DNA from: Roseivirga sp.
Lineage (GTDB): Bacteria; Bacteroidota; Bacteroidia; Cytophagales; Cyclobacteriaceae
Assembly: GCA_029262895.1 (NCBI GenBank)
Contig: JAJCYM010000027.1
Span: 62,001 to 126,000, forward strand
Direction: 5' to 3'
Length of the DNA: 64,000 nucleotides
The notes under the pieces are model-generated. The model worked only from the letters and a program-made list of their open reading frames with translations, was not told the DNA's origin and did not search any database. The translations under genes were made by a program, and so were the position numbers. Position 1 is the stretch's first letter. Each line of letters opens with the position of its first letter. Positions 29,903-38,804 of the stretch are shown here, in pieces.

Positions 29903-31246
29903 ATGCGCACTATTTTAATGTTTATCACTTTAATTTTCTCCTTTGCTCTGCAAGGACAATCTGATTTTGACAGCAAAAAACTGGATGCCTATCTGGACCT
30001 GTTGGAAAAAAACAACAAAGCCAACCTAACGGTCGCCATTTCAAAAGGAAATGAACTTATCTATGAAAAGCATGCGGGCTTTCTTTCTTCTAAGCTTGAA
30101 AAACGAATCGATTCCAACACGAAATTCCGTATAGGATCAATCTCAAAAACGTTTACCGCGGTTGTCATTTTTCAACTGATCGAAGAAGGGAAATTGGCTA
30201 TCGACACCAAACTGAGCGAATTCTATCCTGATTTTAAGAATGGGGACAAAATCACCATTGCCGAACTCTTAAATCACAGTAGTGGCATACATAACTTCAC
30301 CGCAGATCCGGACTTTCCCAGCTATGCCGCCCATCGCAAAAGCAAAGAAGAATTGCTGGCCATCATGCAACTTATGCCTTCCGATTTTGAGCCAAAATCC
30401 AAGACTTCATACAGCAATAGCGGCTATATTCTCCTTGGCCTTATTATTGAAAAAGTTTCGGGTAAGACCTATACTCAGAATGTTGAAGAAAGAATTATCA
30501 AGAAATTAAGTTTGCCCAACACCGCATACGGTGATAAGATAGAATTGGAGAAGAACGAGGCTGAGTCCATGATATTTCAGGGTGGGAAGTGGATTCAATA
30601 CCCGCTCGAGTGGGACATGAGTATTCCCTTCTCAGCAGGTGCCTTGGTGTCTACGCCAGGAGACTTAAACCAATTTATGCATGCCTTATTCAATAATAAG
30701 CTTGTTTCGGAAGTGTCCATCAAAAAAATGCAGGAGGTAAAAGGAAACCTTGGCCATGGTATCTTTCCCGTACCCTTTTATGCAAGATCAGCTTTTGGCC
30801 ACAATGGCCACATCGACAGCTTTGATTCAGGATCGTACTACTTTAAGGACGATGATGTGAATTTCACTGTTTTGACATCAGGTATTACCATTGGCTACAA
30901 TGATATTTTAGTGGGTGTTTTGAGCATCTATTTTAACATGCCTTATGAACTACCTGACTACAGTGCCAGCCCCATTGAACTTGCGGCAGATAAACTTCCT
31001 GCCTACGAGGGAGATTTTGCTTCAAATATATTTCCGTTGGATATAATCGTTAAAGTCAGTGGCAGTACGTTGACAGCCCAGGCCACTGGTCAAAATGCTT
31101 TTCCCCTAACCCCATACAGCAATATCGAATTCAGGTTTGATGCAGCGGGAATCGTCCTATTATTTGGTGGAACAGAAGATGCTGTTGATTATAGTTCTTT
31201 TGTGCTAAAACAAGGTGGACAGCAGTACCCTTTTAGAAAGAAGTAG
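29903..31246 (+). CDS. Serine hydrolase, beta-lactamase/class C PBP family, exported
   Basis: A 447-residue exported protein (signal MRTILMFITLIFSFALQGQ). The penicillin-binding-type fold shows SxxK in GSISKTF (Ser about 79), YSNSGY near 170 (the Y-x-N motif) and HNGH near 305 in place of the KTG box. A small C-terminal beta domain (about 350-447) is added. Members are D-Ala carboxypeptidase- or esterase-like, and few are true beta-lactamases. A perfect hairpin follows the stop, so it is a single-gene unit. Confidence 0.88.
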   Translation: MRTILMFITLIFSFALQGQSDFDSKKLDAYLDLLEKNNKANLTVAISKGNELIYEKHAGFLSSKLEKRIDSNTKFRIGSISKTFTAVVIFQLIEEGKLAIDTKLSEFYPDFKNGDKITIAELLNHSSGIHNFTADPDFPSYAAHRKSKEELLAIMQLMPSDFEPKSKTSYSNSGYILLGLIIEKVSGKTYTQNVEERIIKKLSLPNTAYGDKIELEKNEAESMIFQGGKWIQYPLEWDMSIPFSAGALVSTPGDLNQFMHALFNNKLVSEVSIKKMQEVKGNLGHGIFPVPFYARSAFGHNGHIDSFDSGSYYFKDDDVNFTVLTSGITIGYNDILVGVLSIYFNMPYELPDYSASPIELAADKLPAYEGDFASNIFPLDIIVKVSGSTLTAQATGQNAFPLTPYSNIEFRFDAAGIVLLFGGTEDAVDYSSFVLKQGGQQYPFRKK

Positions 31247-31257
31247 ATCGTATGATT

Positions 31258-31290
31258 AGTCATCGGGTCACTTAAAGTGACCCGATGACT
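31258..31290. terminator. Perfect 33-bp inverted repeat (likely bidirectional terminator)
   Basis: AGTCATCGGGTCACTT, a single A, then its exact complement. The 16-bp perfect stem starts 12 bp after the stop at 31246. The downstream side is T-rich (TGATTTCTGTTGATT) but lacks a strong T-run, so termination is likely but unproven. Confidence 0.6.
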
Positions 31291-31323
31291 TGATTTCTGT
31301 TGATTCACTATCTTGTCCCTCTG

Positions 31324-31728
31324 ATGGTAGCAAAAAAAGAACCCAAGATATTTCAAATGTCCTTAAGCGTAACCGAGGATCATTTAGATGAAATGAATCA
31401 TGTCAATAACGTTCAATACCTTCAATGGATTCAGGATGTGGCCAAGGGACATTGGGAGCAAGAAGCCAAATCCGAATGGTTGGAACAATATGCGTGGGTA
31501 GCACTCAGCCATCATATCGAATACAAGAAAGCTGCTTTCCGAGGCGATCAGCTCAAGGCCATGACCCATGTCCATGAATTTTCCGGACCCAAAAGCCATC
31601 GCCTGGTCCGAATCATCAATTCTGATACCAACGACCTGTTGGTCCAATCTAGCTCCTGGTGGTGCATGATTGATCGGAAGTCAAACAAACCAATCAGGGT
31701 TCCAGAGGAGATGGCGAATAAATTCTGA
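31324..31728 (+). CDS. Acyl-CoA thioesterase, 4-hydroxybenzoyl-CoA type
   Basis: A 134-residue hotdog thioesterase of the 4HBT/YbgC class that cleaves acyl-CoA. The key motif is VTEDHLDEMNHVNNVQYLQW (about 15-35), with the usual aspartate-containing loop replaced by E-M-NHVNN. YKKAAFRGDQLKA lies near 69-81 and a WWCMIDRKSNKPIRVPEE tail near 112-129. ATG at 31324 is preferred over a TTG at 31300, because the extra residues add nothing conserved. It sits alone after the hairpin. The substrate is unknown. Confidence 0.85.
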   Translation: MVAKKEPKIFQMSLSVTEDHLDEMNHVNNVQYLQWIQDVAKGHWEQEAKSEWLEQYAWVALSHHIEYKKAAFRGDQLKAMTHVHEFSGPKSHRLVRIINSDTNDLLVQSSSWWCMIDRKSNKPIRVPEEMANKF

Positions 31729-31790
31729 CAGAACATCCTAAAGGCCCGGTCGGCCAGACCCGACAAGTCTGACCCAACCAGAACTGTTGA

Positions 31791-32381
31791 TTACCAAGGC
31801 CTGAAAGGAGCCGGCTTGATCCCATTAATTCTTAGATAGACAGTAGCCTGGGCACGATGATGCGTGATATGATCCCTTATTGAAATATAGATCTGACGGT
31901 TATCTTTCACAGGCGCCCCTGGGAAAAAGGCAAAATCGAAAGTCTTGTTCAAATCTTTGTCCGTCATCTTTTTCAGTATGGCAATCGCATTGTCTATTTC
32001 TGTTGTGAATACCGTAATTATCTCCTGCTTTGACATAGCCTGTTTTTCAAATTGAACAACGGCCCCAAATTCCTCTTGTGGAGAGGTAAATTCTCCATTG
32101 ACTATTTTCAGAAATGCCTTCAAAGATCCTGTGATGTGCTTAAAGAGCTCGCCATAGGAACGTGCTCCTTCAGCCGGCCTGAAATCGAATTTATCTTCCG
32201 GCATTTGGTTGATAACCTGAAGTGTATAGTCTTTCTGGCTGCTTAGCACGGCAATCATGTCCTCAACGAAATCTGCTTTGACCTTCCCCTCCTTCACAGG
32301 GTCATGCGTGATCTCAGCCATACCAATATTGAAAGTCAGGAAGCACAGAATGGCAACAATTAAGTAATTAGATTTTTTCAT
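31791..32381 (-). CDS. DinB/YfiT-like family protein with signal peptide
   Basis: A 196-residue four-helix-bundle metal-binding protein of the DinB superfamily (unrelated to polymerase IV). A signal peptide (MKKSNYLIVAILCFLTFNIGMA) suggests export. The bundle carries conserved histidines: KFDFRPAEGARSYGELFKHI (about 60-80), then a second region IRDHITHHRAQATVYLRI (about 170-187). A His triad for a divalent metal is typical. Functions known in the superfamily include thiol transfer, and here it is unassigned. It ends 62 bp from the convergent thioesterase gene. Confidence 0.8.
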   Translation of the reverse strand: MKKSNYLIVAILCFLTFNIGMAEITHDPVKEGKVKADFVEDMIAVLSSQKDYTLQVINQMPEDKFDFRPAEGARSYGELFKHITGSLKAFLKIVNGEFTSPQEEFGAVVQFEKQAMSKQEIITVFTTEIDNAIAILKKMTDKDLNKTFDFAFFPGAPVKDNRQIYISIRDHITHHRAQATVYLRINGIKPAPFRPW

Positions 32382-32480
32382 CTTTAAATTGGTTTGATTA
32401 GTTCAGCTCAAACCAACGTAAAGGCAGTGCAGATTAGAAAAGAAATGGACGTGGATACGTACGGGATGCTAAAGTCGAAC

Positions 32481-33620
32481 CTATTTCAACGTGGATTGCA
32501 GGTTCATGGCATTCTCTCCGAGCGCTGTGTTTCTTTTGATAAACTCTCTGGGCGTGGATTGCGTCAATTTTTTAAAGGCAGTATTGAAGGTAGTCTTTGA
32601 GTTAAACCCCACTTCTTGCGCAATAGCCAAAAAGGTATAATGAGCATATTTTGGTTCCTGTGCCAGCATGATAAAGTCCTTTACCCTATAACTGTTTACA
32701 AAGTCAAAGAAATTCATGTCGAAACCCTCATTAATAATTCTGGACAAATTGGTGGTATTCATGCTGAACAAAGTTGCCAGATCATTCAAAGTAAGCCTGG
32801 CATTTAGATAAGGCTTCTCAGTCTTCATCAATTCATCCAATTTAACCTTCAATGTTAGAACGTCTGCATCGCCCATAGCCGAGCTTTTATACTTTTCATT
32901 TGGCTCAACAATTTGGAAGATCTCTGGACGAATCACTGCAAAAAAACCAAGCGCATAAACGATAAAAGTTAAGGCCACCCAGACATAGTTGTAAAGCTGA
33001 ATATCAGGACTTCCAGTACCTATCATCGATACGGAAAAAGAGATTACCCAAATCAAAATGCCCGTCTCAATCAAGCCAAGAATCACATGCATATAAGTAA
33101 TCTTCGGTAAAAATGAAGCGCTCTTCAACGATTGCTTTTGGTAGGCAAAAAGTCTTTGATAGGCAAAACCTATATACACGAAATTGAAGATAAAGCCGGT
33201 CCCCAGCATAATGTACATTGGGGTCAAAAGAACACCGCTATTCATCAATTCCCAAAGGGCCTGTGGCGATCGTGCACCTATAAACAACATCAGTGCAAAA
33301 TGAAGTACGCCAAACACATAATGTGGCCAAGCTCTACTGAGCTGCTCTTTTTTACCTCGTGTGAGCTCCCGAACGTACAGATAGAGGGTCGGCCCTAAAA
33401 TAAACAGGACAATATCCGGCACCATGAAAATTTGTGGAAACTGCCGAATGATATTTTGTGAGAATGATATCCTGGAAAGTAAAGCAGCCGAAATCAGAAC
33501 AATTAAAAAGGACAGGTACCGATTGGCAGATTTGTTACCACGCTTAATCAAGCTAAGCGAGATCAGCAATAGGATGCTCTGCACCACCCCTCCTATTAAT
33601 AATAGATCAAACCAATTCAC
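32481..33620 (-). CDS. Membrane-anchored AraC-family transcription regulator
   Basis: A 379-residue regulator with about seven hydrophobic helices in the N-terminal two thirds (the first is LLLIGGVVQSILLLISLSL, about 6-24; others near 45, 65, 100, 140, 175 and 215). A C-terminal AraC double helix-turn-helix covers about 260-370, with LTLNDLATLFSMNTTNLSRI near 273 and AIAQEVGFNSKTTFNTAFKK near 334. This layout is common in Bacteroidota and suggests a membrane sensor that controls DNA directly. The start codon is GTG at 33620. The neighbouring gene on the same strand is DinB-like (100 bp away), which may be a target. Confidence 0.88.
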   Translation of the reverse strand: MNWFDLLLIGGVVQSILLLISLSLIKRGNKSANRYLSFLIVLISAALLSRISFSQNIIRQFPQIFMVPDIVLFILGPTLYLYVRELTRGKKEQLSRAWPHYVFGVLHFALMLFIGARSPQALWELMNSGVLLTPMYIMLGTGFIFNFVYIGFAYQRLFAYQKQSLKSASFLPKITYMHVILGLIETGILIWVISFSVSMIGTGSPDIQLYNYVWVALTFIVYALGFFAVIRPEIFQIVEPNEKYKSSAMGDADVLTLKVKLDELMKTEKPYLNARLTLNDLATLFSMNTTNLSRIINEGFDMNFFDFVNSYRVKDFIMLAQEPKYAHYTFLAIAQEVGFNSKTTFNTAFKKLTQSTPREFIKRNTALGENAMNLQSTLK

Positions 33621-33674
33621 AAGGCCAAGTTCAATTTTATTTGTGATATATACGACTGATATCCGGTCTGGTTA

Positions 33675-33840
33675 AACCCGGATAATGCAATAGATTTCTA
33701 TTACGGACGTAACTCACTTCGAATCAGTCGCTTTGCTTCGCTCGCCTTTGCACCATAGCGGTGCTATGCTTTCAAAGTCAAACATCCTGATTCATTGCGA
33801 TTTACCCCCTCATTACGAACTCTATCGCATAAACCGAGTT
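33675..33840. repeat. Inverted-repeat element B (MITE-like, 166 bp)
   Basis: The ends are imperfect inverted repeats: AACCCGGATAATGCAATAG (33675-33693) against the complement of CTATCGCATAAACCGAGTT (33822-33840), matching at 15 of 19. The left end continues as TTTCTATTACGGACGTAAC (33695-33713). A hairpin, CCATAGC-GGT-GCTATG, sits in the middle (33753-33769). Copies of both ends occur at 12783-13096 (region A) and one at 54900-54923. There is no coding frame; it may be mobilised in trans or be a REP-type element. Confidence 0.5.
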
Positions 33841-33857
33841 GTCAAAAGTCTTAATAA

Positions 33858-34991
33858 TTACTTAAACCACTTCCGTAAGACCTCTGACGCTTCTTTGTCT
33901 CTGGGTGAGTAATTTGGCACCTCACCTTGATTTGGTCTGGGAGACCAACGCCAAACAAAAACTCCTTTCATCCACGGCTCCTCCCAAATAGATTGGAACA
34001 TGCCCTCATAAGCAACACTTTGTGCTTTAGGGTTAGGGTAGCCTAATAAGCCGGTTCCTGAGCCCATTATCCATGGTTCTTTGCCAGCATAATTCTCACT
34101 TTCATAACCCCATTCGGTAAATATGATTGGTCTTTCAAATTCTCTGGCCAATGATTCCAAACCTGACTTCTTTTTATTCCAGAAATTTAAAATGGTAGTC
34201 AATTGTGGCGATTCTTCATTTGAAACGGGGAAATAGGCATCTACTCCTATGTAATCCAATTCATCCCAAAATTCGATTTTATCATAGCTATCCCAATTGG
34301 CAGCATAAGTAATTGGGCCATGATAAACAGTTCTCACTTTTTTGATAAGTCTTCTCCAAAAATCCGGTTTCTCCAATGCCGTACGTTTCATTTCGGTTCC
34401 TATACAAAATAAGTCCAAATCCAAAGAATCAGCGATTATGGCATATTCCATTATGAATTTCTCGTAGCCTGATTCAAAAAGTTGCCAGTCATTCTCATCC
34501 TTAACCATAAATTCTCCTCGCCAACTTCCAGTTCCATCAATTTTATTTTCCTGGGTCGAGATATAATCTCTGAAGCTGTTTGAAAATTGGATCCGAGAAA
34601 GACTGTCTTCAAAATTCATATCCGGTCGTTTCCAACCTGACATGTCCCAACTGACATCCAAATGAGGCTTGAGCATTACTTTCAGACCACTCTGTCTTGC
34701 CAAAGCGATTCCTTCTAGGGTTGCTTGTGTTTTTTCGCCAAACCACTGTCGCTCAAAGTCATAGATGACCTTTAAACTTTGTCTATACACGGTAGCTTCT
34801 GGCACAAAGGCAACAAAATTGGCCCCTACACTATCCATTGAGCTAATCATCTGGTCTTCCAATGGCCCGTTTGGGGGTCCGGTAAAAACCAGACCATTGA
34901 TTTTTCCGGCAATCGAATCTTCAAAAGTAAGTGGCTGATCACAGCCAATAACCATAACACAAACCAGGAAAAAGAAGACTATTCTAAACAT
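33858..34991 (-). CDS. GH113-like TIM-barrel lipoprotein glycosidase
   Basis: A 377-residue probable lipoprotein (MFRIVFFFLVCVMVIGC; Cys17). The fold is a glycoside hydrolase TIM barrel related to GH113 (beta-mannanase-like). Visible features: LKVMLKPHLDVSWDMSGW (about 104-121), the acid/base Glu in DLFCIGTEMKR (about 197), YIGVDAYFP near 245 and the nucleophile Glu in PIIFTEWGYES (about 290). Both catalytic Glu are in the expected strand positions. It probably cleaves an extracellular polysaccharide at the outer membrane. No SusCD transporter or other carbohydrate enzyme lies beside it, so it is not part of a classic utilisation locus. The substrate is uncertain. Confidence 0.82.
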   Translation of the reverse strand: MFRIVFFFLVCVMVIGCDQPLTFEDSIAGKINGLVFTGPPNGPLEDQMISSMDSVGANFVAFVPEATVYRQSLKVIYDFERQWFGEKTQATLEGIALARQSGLKVMLKPHLDVSWDMSGWKRPDMNFEDSLSRIQFSNSFRDYISTQENKIDGTGSWRGEFMVKDENDWQLFESGYEKFIMEYAIIADSLDLDLFCIGTEMKRTALEKPDFWRRLIKKVRTVYHGPITYAANWDSYDKIEFWDELDYIGVDAYFPVSNEESPQLTTILNFWNKKKSGLESLAREFERPIIFTEWGYESENYAGKEPWIMGSGTGLLGYPNPKAQSVAYEGMFQSIWEEPWMKGVFVWRWSPRPNQGEVPNYSPRDKEASEVLRKWFK

Positions 34992-35162
34992 GTCTAAAAT
35001 TAAACGTGGATGTCACAGCACAGTATCCGCTGCATGACATTTCCTCTAATTGCCATCTGAGGTGGCCGGTTTCAAAAAACCTTCAGCTGCTTTCTGTCCC
35101 ATGAGTTTTGCTATACGTCTAAAATGCTTTTCGATTCGGTTTTCATGAATTAAGCTTGATTT

Positions 35163-35645
35163 ATGAATCGCTGCATTTTGTCATTGGCTCTGTTCTTTTT
35201 TGGTTTGAGCCTATCGCTATCCCAAACACTCCCTGAACCCAAACTACTTCTGGAAGCCATGAGCGGATCATTTCAATGGGAGATGTACGATAAGAATGAC
35301 AAGCTCCTCCGTTCGGGTTCAAAAAAATCTATCCTAGTATTTGACGGTATTCTCCTAAGAAGTGAAGAGATGTTTGAGGGATCACAGATCAGAATGGAAG
35401 GCATGTTTGGTTATAATGAATCGAAAAGGCAGTTTTTCACTATAAGTGTTTTTAATGTCGACCCGGGTCCTCATTTGTCCTATGCTGATTACAGTCGAGG
35501 AATGGAGCATCTGAAGTTTGTCGAAAATGATTCTACTCAGACACAACTCAGGTTTATTGATCAAAATAAGCATTACTGGATTTCCTTTAAGAAGAAAGAG
35601 AATCAATGGAATAAGCACCTGAAAATCGTTTTCACGAGAAATTAG
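35163..35645 (+). CDS. Secreted hypothetical protein
   Basis: A 160-residue exported protein with signal peptide MNRCILSLALFFFGLSLSLS. The mature part is beta-rich (strands such as GSFQWEMYDKNDKLLRSGSK, ILLRSEEMFEG, KRQFFTISVFNVDPG). The pattern resembles small lipocalin-like DUF1579-type proteins, but no motif decides it. It stands alone between the GH113-like gene and the amidohydrolase. Confidence 0.6.
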   Translation: MNRCILSLALFFFGLSLSLSQTLPEPKLLLEAMSGSFQWEMYDKNDKLLRSGSKKSILVFDGILLRSEEMFEGSQIRMEGMFGYNESKRQFFTISVFNVDPGPHLSYADYSRGMEHLKFVENDSTQTQLRFIDQNKHYWISFKKKENQWNKHLKIVFTRN

Positions 35646-35756
35646 CTAATGAAGCAAGGTGTTGAGGTGTTGAGGTGAAATTAACCTTTTGACTATTTTC
35701 AAATCGATCAATCTTCAAATTGACTAATTTCGACTGTACTCTTAAACCCTACCTAA

Positions 35757-37040
35757 ATGCTCAAGAGATCATTCCCTATTATTCTAATTGCCCTGTTTCT
35801 TCTTTCCTGCACTGATGACCCGGAATCAAATTCAAATATCACGGCCTTTGTAGGCGCAACAATCATAGATGGCAATGAAGGTGCTCCAATACCCAATGGG
35901 GTGATGCTCATGGAAAACGGGCGGATCAAGGCTGTTGGTACGGCTAAGGCCACCAAGGTGCCAAACGGCAGTCGGGTTGTCAATCTCGAGGGTAAATTTA
36001 TTATGCCCGGATTAATCAATGCACATGGGCATATTGGTGGAACTGAGGGACTACAAGGCGGAAGGTATTCCAAAGAAAATGTTGAGAGGGACTTGGCTCT
36101 AAACGCTAGATACGGAGTGACTACAATTGTGAGTCTTGGAGGTGATGGGCAGCCATCCATTGACTTAAGAAATACCCAAAACAATGATTCATTAAACCGA
36201 AGTAGACTTTTTGTAGCTGGAACGATTGTAACTGGTGACAGTCCTGAAGCAGTGAGGACCGTGGTTACACAGAATGCGGCAAACAAAACAGATTTCATAA
36301 AAATCAGAGTGGATGATAATTTAGGCAACACTCAAAAAATGAGTCCTGAGGTCTACGCTGCTGTTATAGATGAGGCGCATAAAAATGGGATTCCGGTAGC
36401 CTCTCACCTCTTCTACCTTGCTGACGCCAAAGGTCTTCTTAATGCTGGCACTGATTTTATCGCTCATAGCATCAGAGATCAATTGGTAGATCAGGAATTG
36501 ATTGACCTTATCAAAGCAAAAGACGTTTATTACTGCCCCACCCTAATGCGCGAAGTGTCAACCTTTGTATATGAAAGTGAGCCGGATTTCTTTAGCGATT
36601 TCTTTTTCCTTGGAGAAACCGATCCTGAAATCATAACAGCCCTAAAAAGTCCCGAACGTCAGCAGCGGATTCAGAATAGTGCAAGTGCAAAAGCCTACAG
36701 GCAAGCACTCGTCATCGCTAAGCAAAACCTAAAAATCCTTTCTGATAATGGTGTTAAGATCGTAATGGGAACCGATGCTGGTCCACCAGCCAGATTTCAG
36801 GGCTATTTTGAACATAAGGAATTGGAGTTAATGGTTGAAGCCGGCCTTACGCCTACTCAAGTTATTGCCGCGGCCACCGGGAACTCGGCCAAGTATCTGG
36901 GACTGGAAGAAATCGGTTCATTAGAAAAGGGGAAGTGGGCGGATTTTTTAATCCTTGACTCTAATCCCTTGGATGACATCCGAAACACACAGAGGATTCA
37001 ATCCGTTTGGATTGCCGGAAACCAAATTCCACTTAAGTAA
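35757..37040 (+). CDS. Amidohydrolase-superfamily lipoprotein
   Basis: A 427-residue protein with a lipobox (IALFLLSC, Cys about 18). The metal-dependent hydrolase fold is clear: PGLINAHGHIGG (about 83-94; HxH motif), a possible metal-bridging Lys in DFIKIRVDDN (about 179), ASHLFY near 219, FIAHSIRDQ near 237, and GTDAGPP near 341 with the catalytic Asp. The C-terminal LEKGKWADFLILDSNPLDDI returns to the composite beta-sandwich. Related enzymes are imidazolonepropionase- and prolidase-like periplasmic hydrolases. The substrate is not known. It converges with the PD40-OmpA gene, with 10 bp between stops. Confidence 0.87.
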   Translation: MLKRSFPIILIALFLLSCTDDPESNSNITAFVGATIIDGNEGAPIPNGVMLMENGRIKAVGTAKATKVPNGSRVVNLEGKFIMPGLINAHGHIGGTEGLQGGRYSKENVERDLALNARYGVTTIVSLGGDGQPSIDLRNTQNNDSLNRSRLFVAGTIVTGDSPEAVRTVVTQNAANKTDFIKIRVDDNLGNTQKMSPEVYAAVIDEAHKNGIPVASHLFYLADAKGLLNAGTDFIAHSIRDQLVDQELIDLIKAKDVYYCPTLMREVSTFVYESEPDFFSDFFFLGETDPEIITALKSPERQQRIQNSASAKAYRQALVIAKQNLKILSDNGVKIVMGTDAGPPARFQGYFEHKELELMVEAGLTPTQVIAAATGNSAKYLGLEEIGSLEKGKWADFLILDSNPLDDIRNTQRIQSVWIAGNQIPLK

Positions 37041-37050
37041 TTGGAAATCT

Positions 37051-38670
37051 CTAGTTTTTGGTAACTACAAACTCCACACGCCTGTTGAGTATTCTTGCCG
37101 AAGCAATAGAATTATTAGCAATTGGTTTGCTTCCGCCATGGCCTATGGCTGTTATTCTGGAGGCTGCAATGCCCTTATCGACCAAATAGGCCATCACTGT
37201 TTTTACTCTGTCTTCGGAAAGCTTTTGGTTGAGTCTTCTGTCACCTCGATTATCAGTGTGCCCATCCAGACGAATTTCCATGGACGGGTTCACATTCATT
37301 AGACTTACCAACTTGTCAAGCTCAGTGTAGGCGGCCTTAAGGTTGGAAAAATCGGCCTTTGCCCGTTGAAAAAGAACATTTTCAATTTGAATAGTGGTTC
37401 CAATTCCCTTGGGTGTCATCCTGAAACCCTCAACCGAATCGAACTCATTGTCAAGACCTTGAGGTGTTGCAGCAGCAATAAATTGCTCTTGATAGACCAG
37501 ATAACCCTCAGCTTCTATGCGCACCGTTACGCTCGTTTTTTCGATAAAAGACACCACAAACTTCTTTTCCTGATTGGTGACATCAGCCAAATTCACAACA
37601 CTTTCATCAACCCCATAGGTGAAAACGGCCGTGGCATTTTTTATTGGCATATCCGTTTTAATGTCCAGAATTTGCATGGTCATAGCAACAACAGGGGGGC
37701 CTGTTTCTTTTAGTTCTTCAGCCGGAATTTCACTCACAAGCTCAATTTCCTGAAGCGCTTTTTCCGTTTGATTTAGAGGGCTATTGAAGATATCCCCAAA
37801 TCCCTCACTGTTCTGCGTAGTAGACAAAAAGGCCATATCTCCCTCTGTGGGTATATAATAGCCAAGTTCTACCCCCTTAGTATTGACAGAGGAACCCAGG
37901 TTAACCGGCTTACTCCAATTGGTCCAGGATTCGTCAAGGCGCTTTGTTACAAAAATGTCCCGGCTTCCAAAACCTTGATGACCATTGGAGGAAAAGTATA
38001 AGGTCTTTTTATCTGCAGCCAAAAATGGGGACCATTCCTGAGAAGCCGTATTAACAACGTTTCCTAGATTTTTGGGCTGACTCCAATCTCCATCTCCCTG
38101 TCTGAAAGTGACATATAAGTCTTCATTGCCATAGGTTTGGAAGGATTGTACGGATAAAATCATTACCGTTTCGTCCGGAGTAATGTACCCACTGATGTGC
38201 TCAGACTTGTTACTAAAAAATCGGATGCTAAGCCGCTGCGGCTCATCCCATGAAGTACCATTCCAGGATGCCTTTGCCAAGCCAGAACGCAATGTACCCC
38301 TGCCAGTAGAAGGATCCTTATCGTAGTAATTTAACAGGTAAATCGTATTTCCCTGGCTTGAGAGCCCAACTACGCCATTCAGGCCAGTATGGTTCAGGTT
38401 GGAGCCCCCATGTTTGGCAATAGACCAGGAACCATCGGCCTTTTTTTCTGACCACCAAATATCTCCCTGGTCGACAACCCCACCTACATTTTCAGGATGA
38501 GCCGAACGGGTAAAAAATAATTTAGTACCATCAGGAGAAACCACAGGGTTTTGCTCGTCATAACCACTGTTTACACTATCAATTTTTGCATGACTGACTT
38601 GCTGTGCAATGGCCTGATAGCCACTCACTAAAAACAACATCAACAAAATTATACCTCTCAATCTTTTCAT
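37051..38670 (-). CDS. PD40-repeat OmpA-family outer-membrane protein
   Basis: A 539-residue cell-envelope protein with signal peptide (RLRGIILLMLFLVSGYQAIA). Six-bladed WD40-like PD40 repeats fill about 30-300, for example NPVVSPDGTKLFFTRS and WSPFLAADKKTLYFSSNG. A carboxypeptidase-regulatory-like domain is at about 330-410. The C-terminal OmpA domain is at about 430-539, with the peptidoglycan-contacting LDGHTDNRGDRRLNQKLSEDR near 470 and NRRVEFVV at the end. It probably anchors to peptidoglycan while the propeller binds a partner. Similar proteins occur with gliding-motility and T9SS genes, and the T9SS genes in this window fit that setting. Confidence 0.88.
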   Translation of the reverse strand: MKRLRGIILLMLFLVSGYQAIAQQVSHAKIDSVNSGYDEQNPVVSPDGTKLFFTRSAHPENVGGVVDQGDIWWSEKKADGSWSIAKHGGSNLNHTGLNGVVGLSSQGNTIYLLNYYDKDPSTGRGTLRSGLAKASWNGTSWDEPQRLSIRFFSNKSEHISGYITPDETVMILSVQSFQTYGNEDLYVTFRQGDGDWSQPKNLGNVVNTASQEWSPFLAADKKTLYFSSNGHQGFGSRDIFVTKRLDESWTNWSKPVNLGSSVNTKGVELGYYIPTEGDMAFLSTTQNSEGFGDIFNSPLNQTEKALQEIELVSEIPAEELKETGPPVVAMTMQILDIKTDMPIKNATAVFTYGVDESVVNLADVTNQEKKFVVSFIEKTSVTVRIEAEGYLVYQEQFIAAATPQGLDNEFDSVEGFRMTPKGIGTTIQIENVLFQRAKADFSNLKAAYTELDKLVSLMNVNPSMEIRLDGHTDNRGDRRLNQKLSEDRVKTVMAYLVDKGIAASRITAIGHGGSKPIANNSIASARILNRRVEFVVTKN

Positions 38671-38765
38671 CAGGGTTTATCGCCTACAAACATCAATAGC
38701 CTAACGAAGAATGGCCATTTTATGATGCCAAATTCACAAAACATTTCCGTGAATTATCATGCAAA

Positions 38766-38773
38766 CAAAGTTA
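38766..38773 (-). promoter_or_regulatory. Candidate promoter core (TAACTTTG) of the PD40-OmpA gene
   Basis: On the minus strand, TAACTTTG fits TAnnTTTG. ATTG lies 16 bp upstream of it on that strand. It sits 96 bp before the ATG at 38670. Confidence 0.35.
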
Positions 38774-38804
38774 TTTATGAATTCAAAAACAATTAAGAAA
38801 TCGC

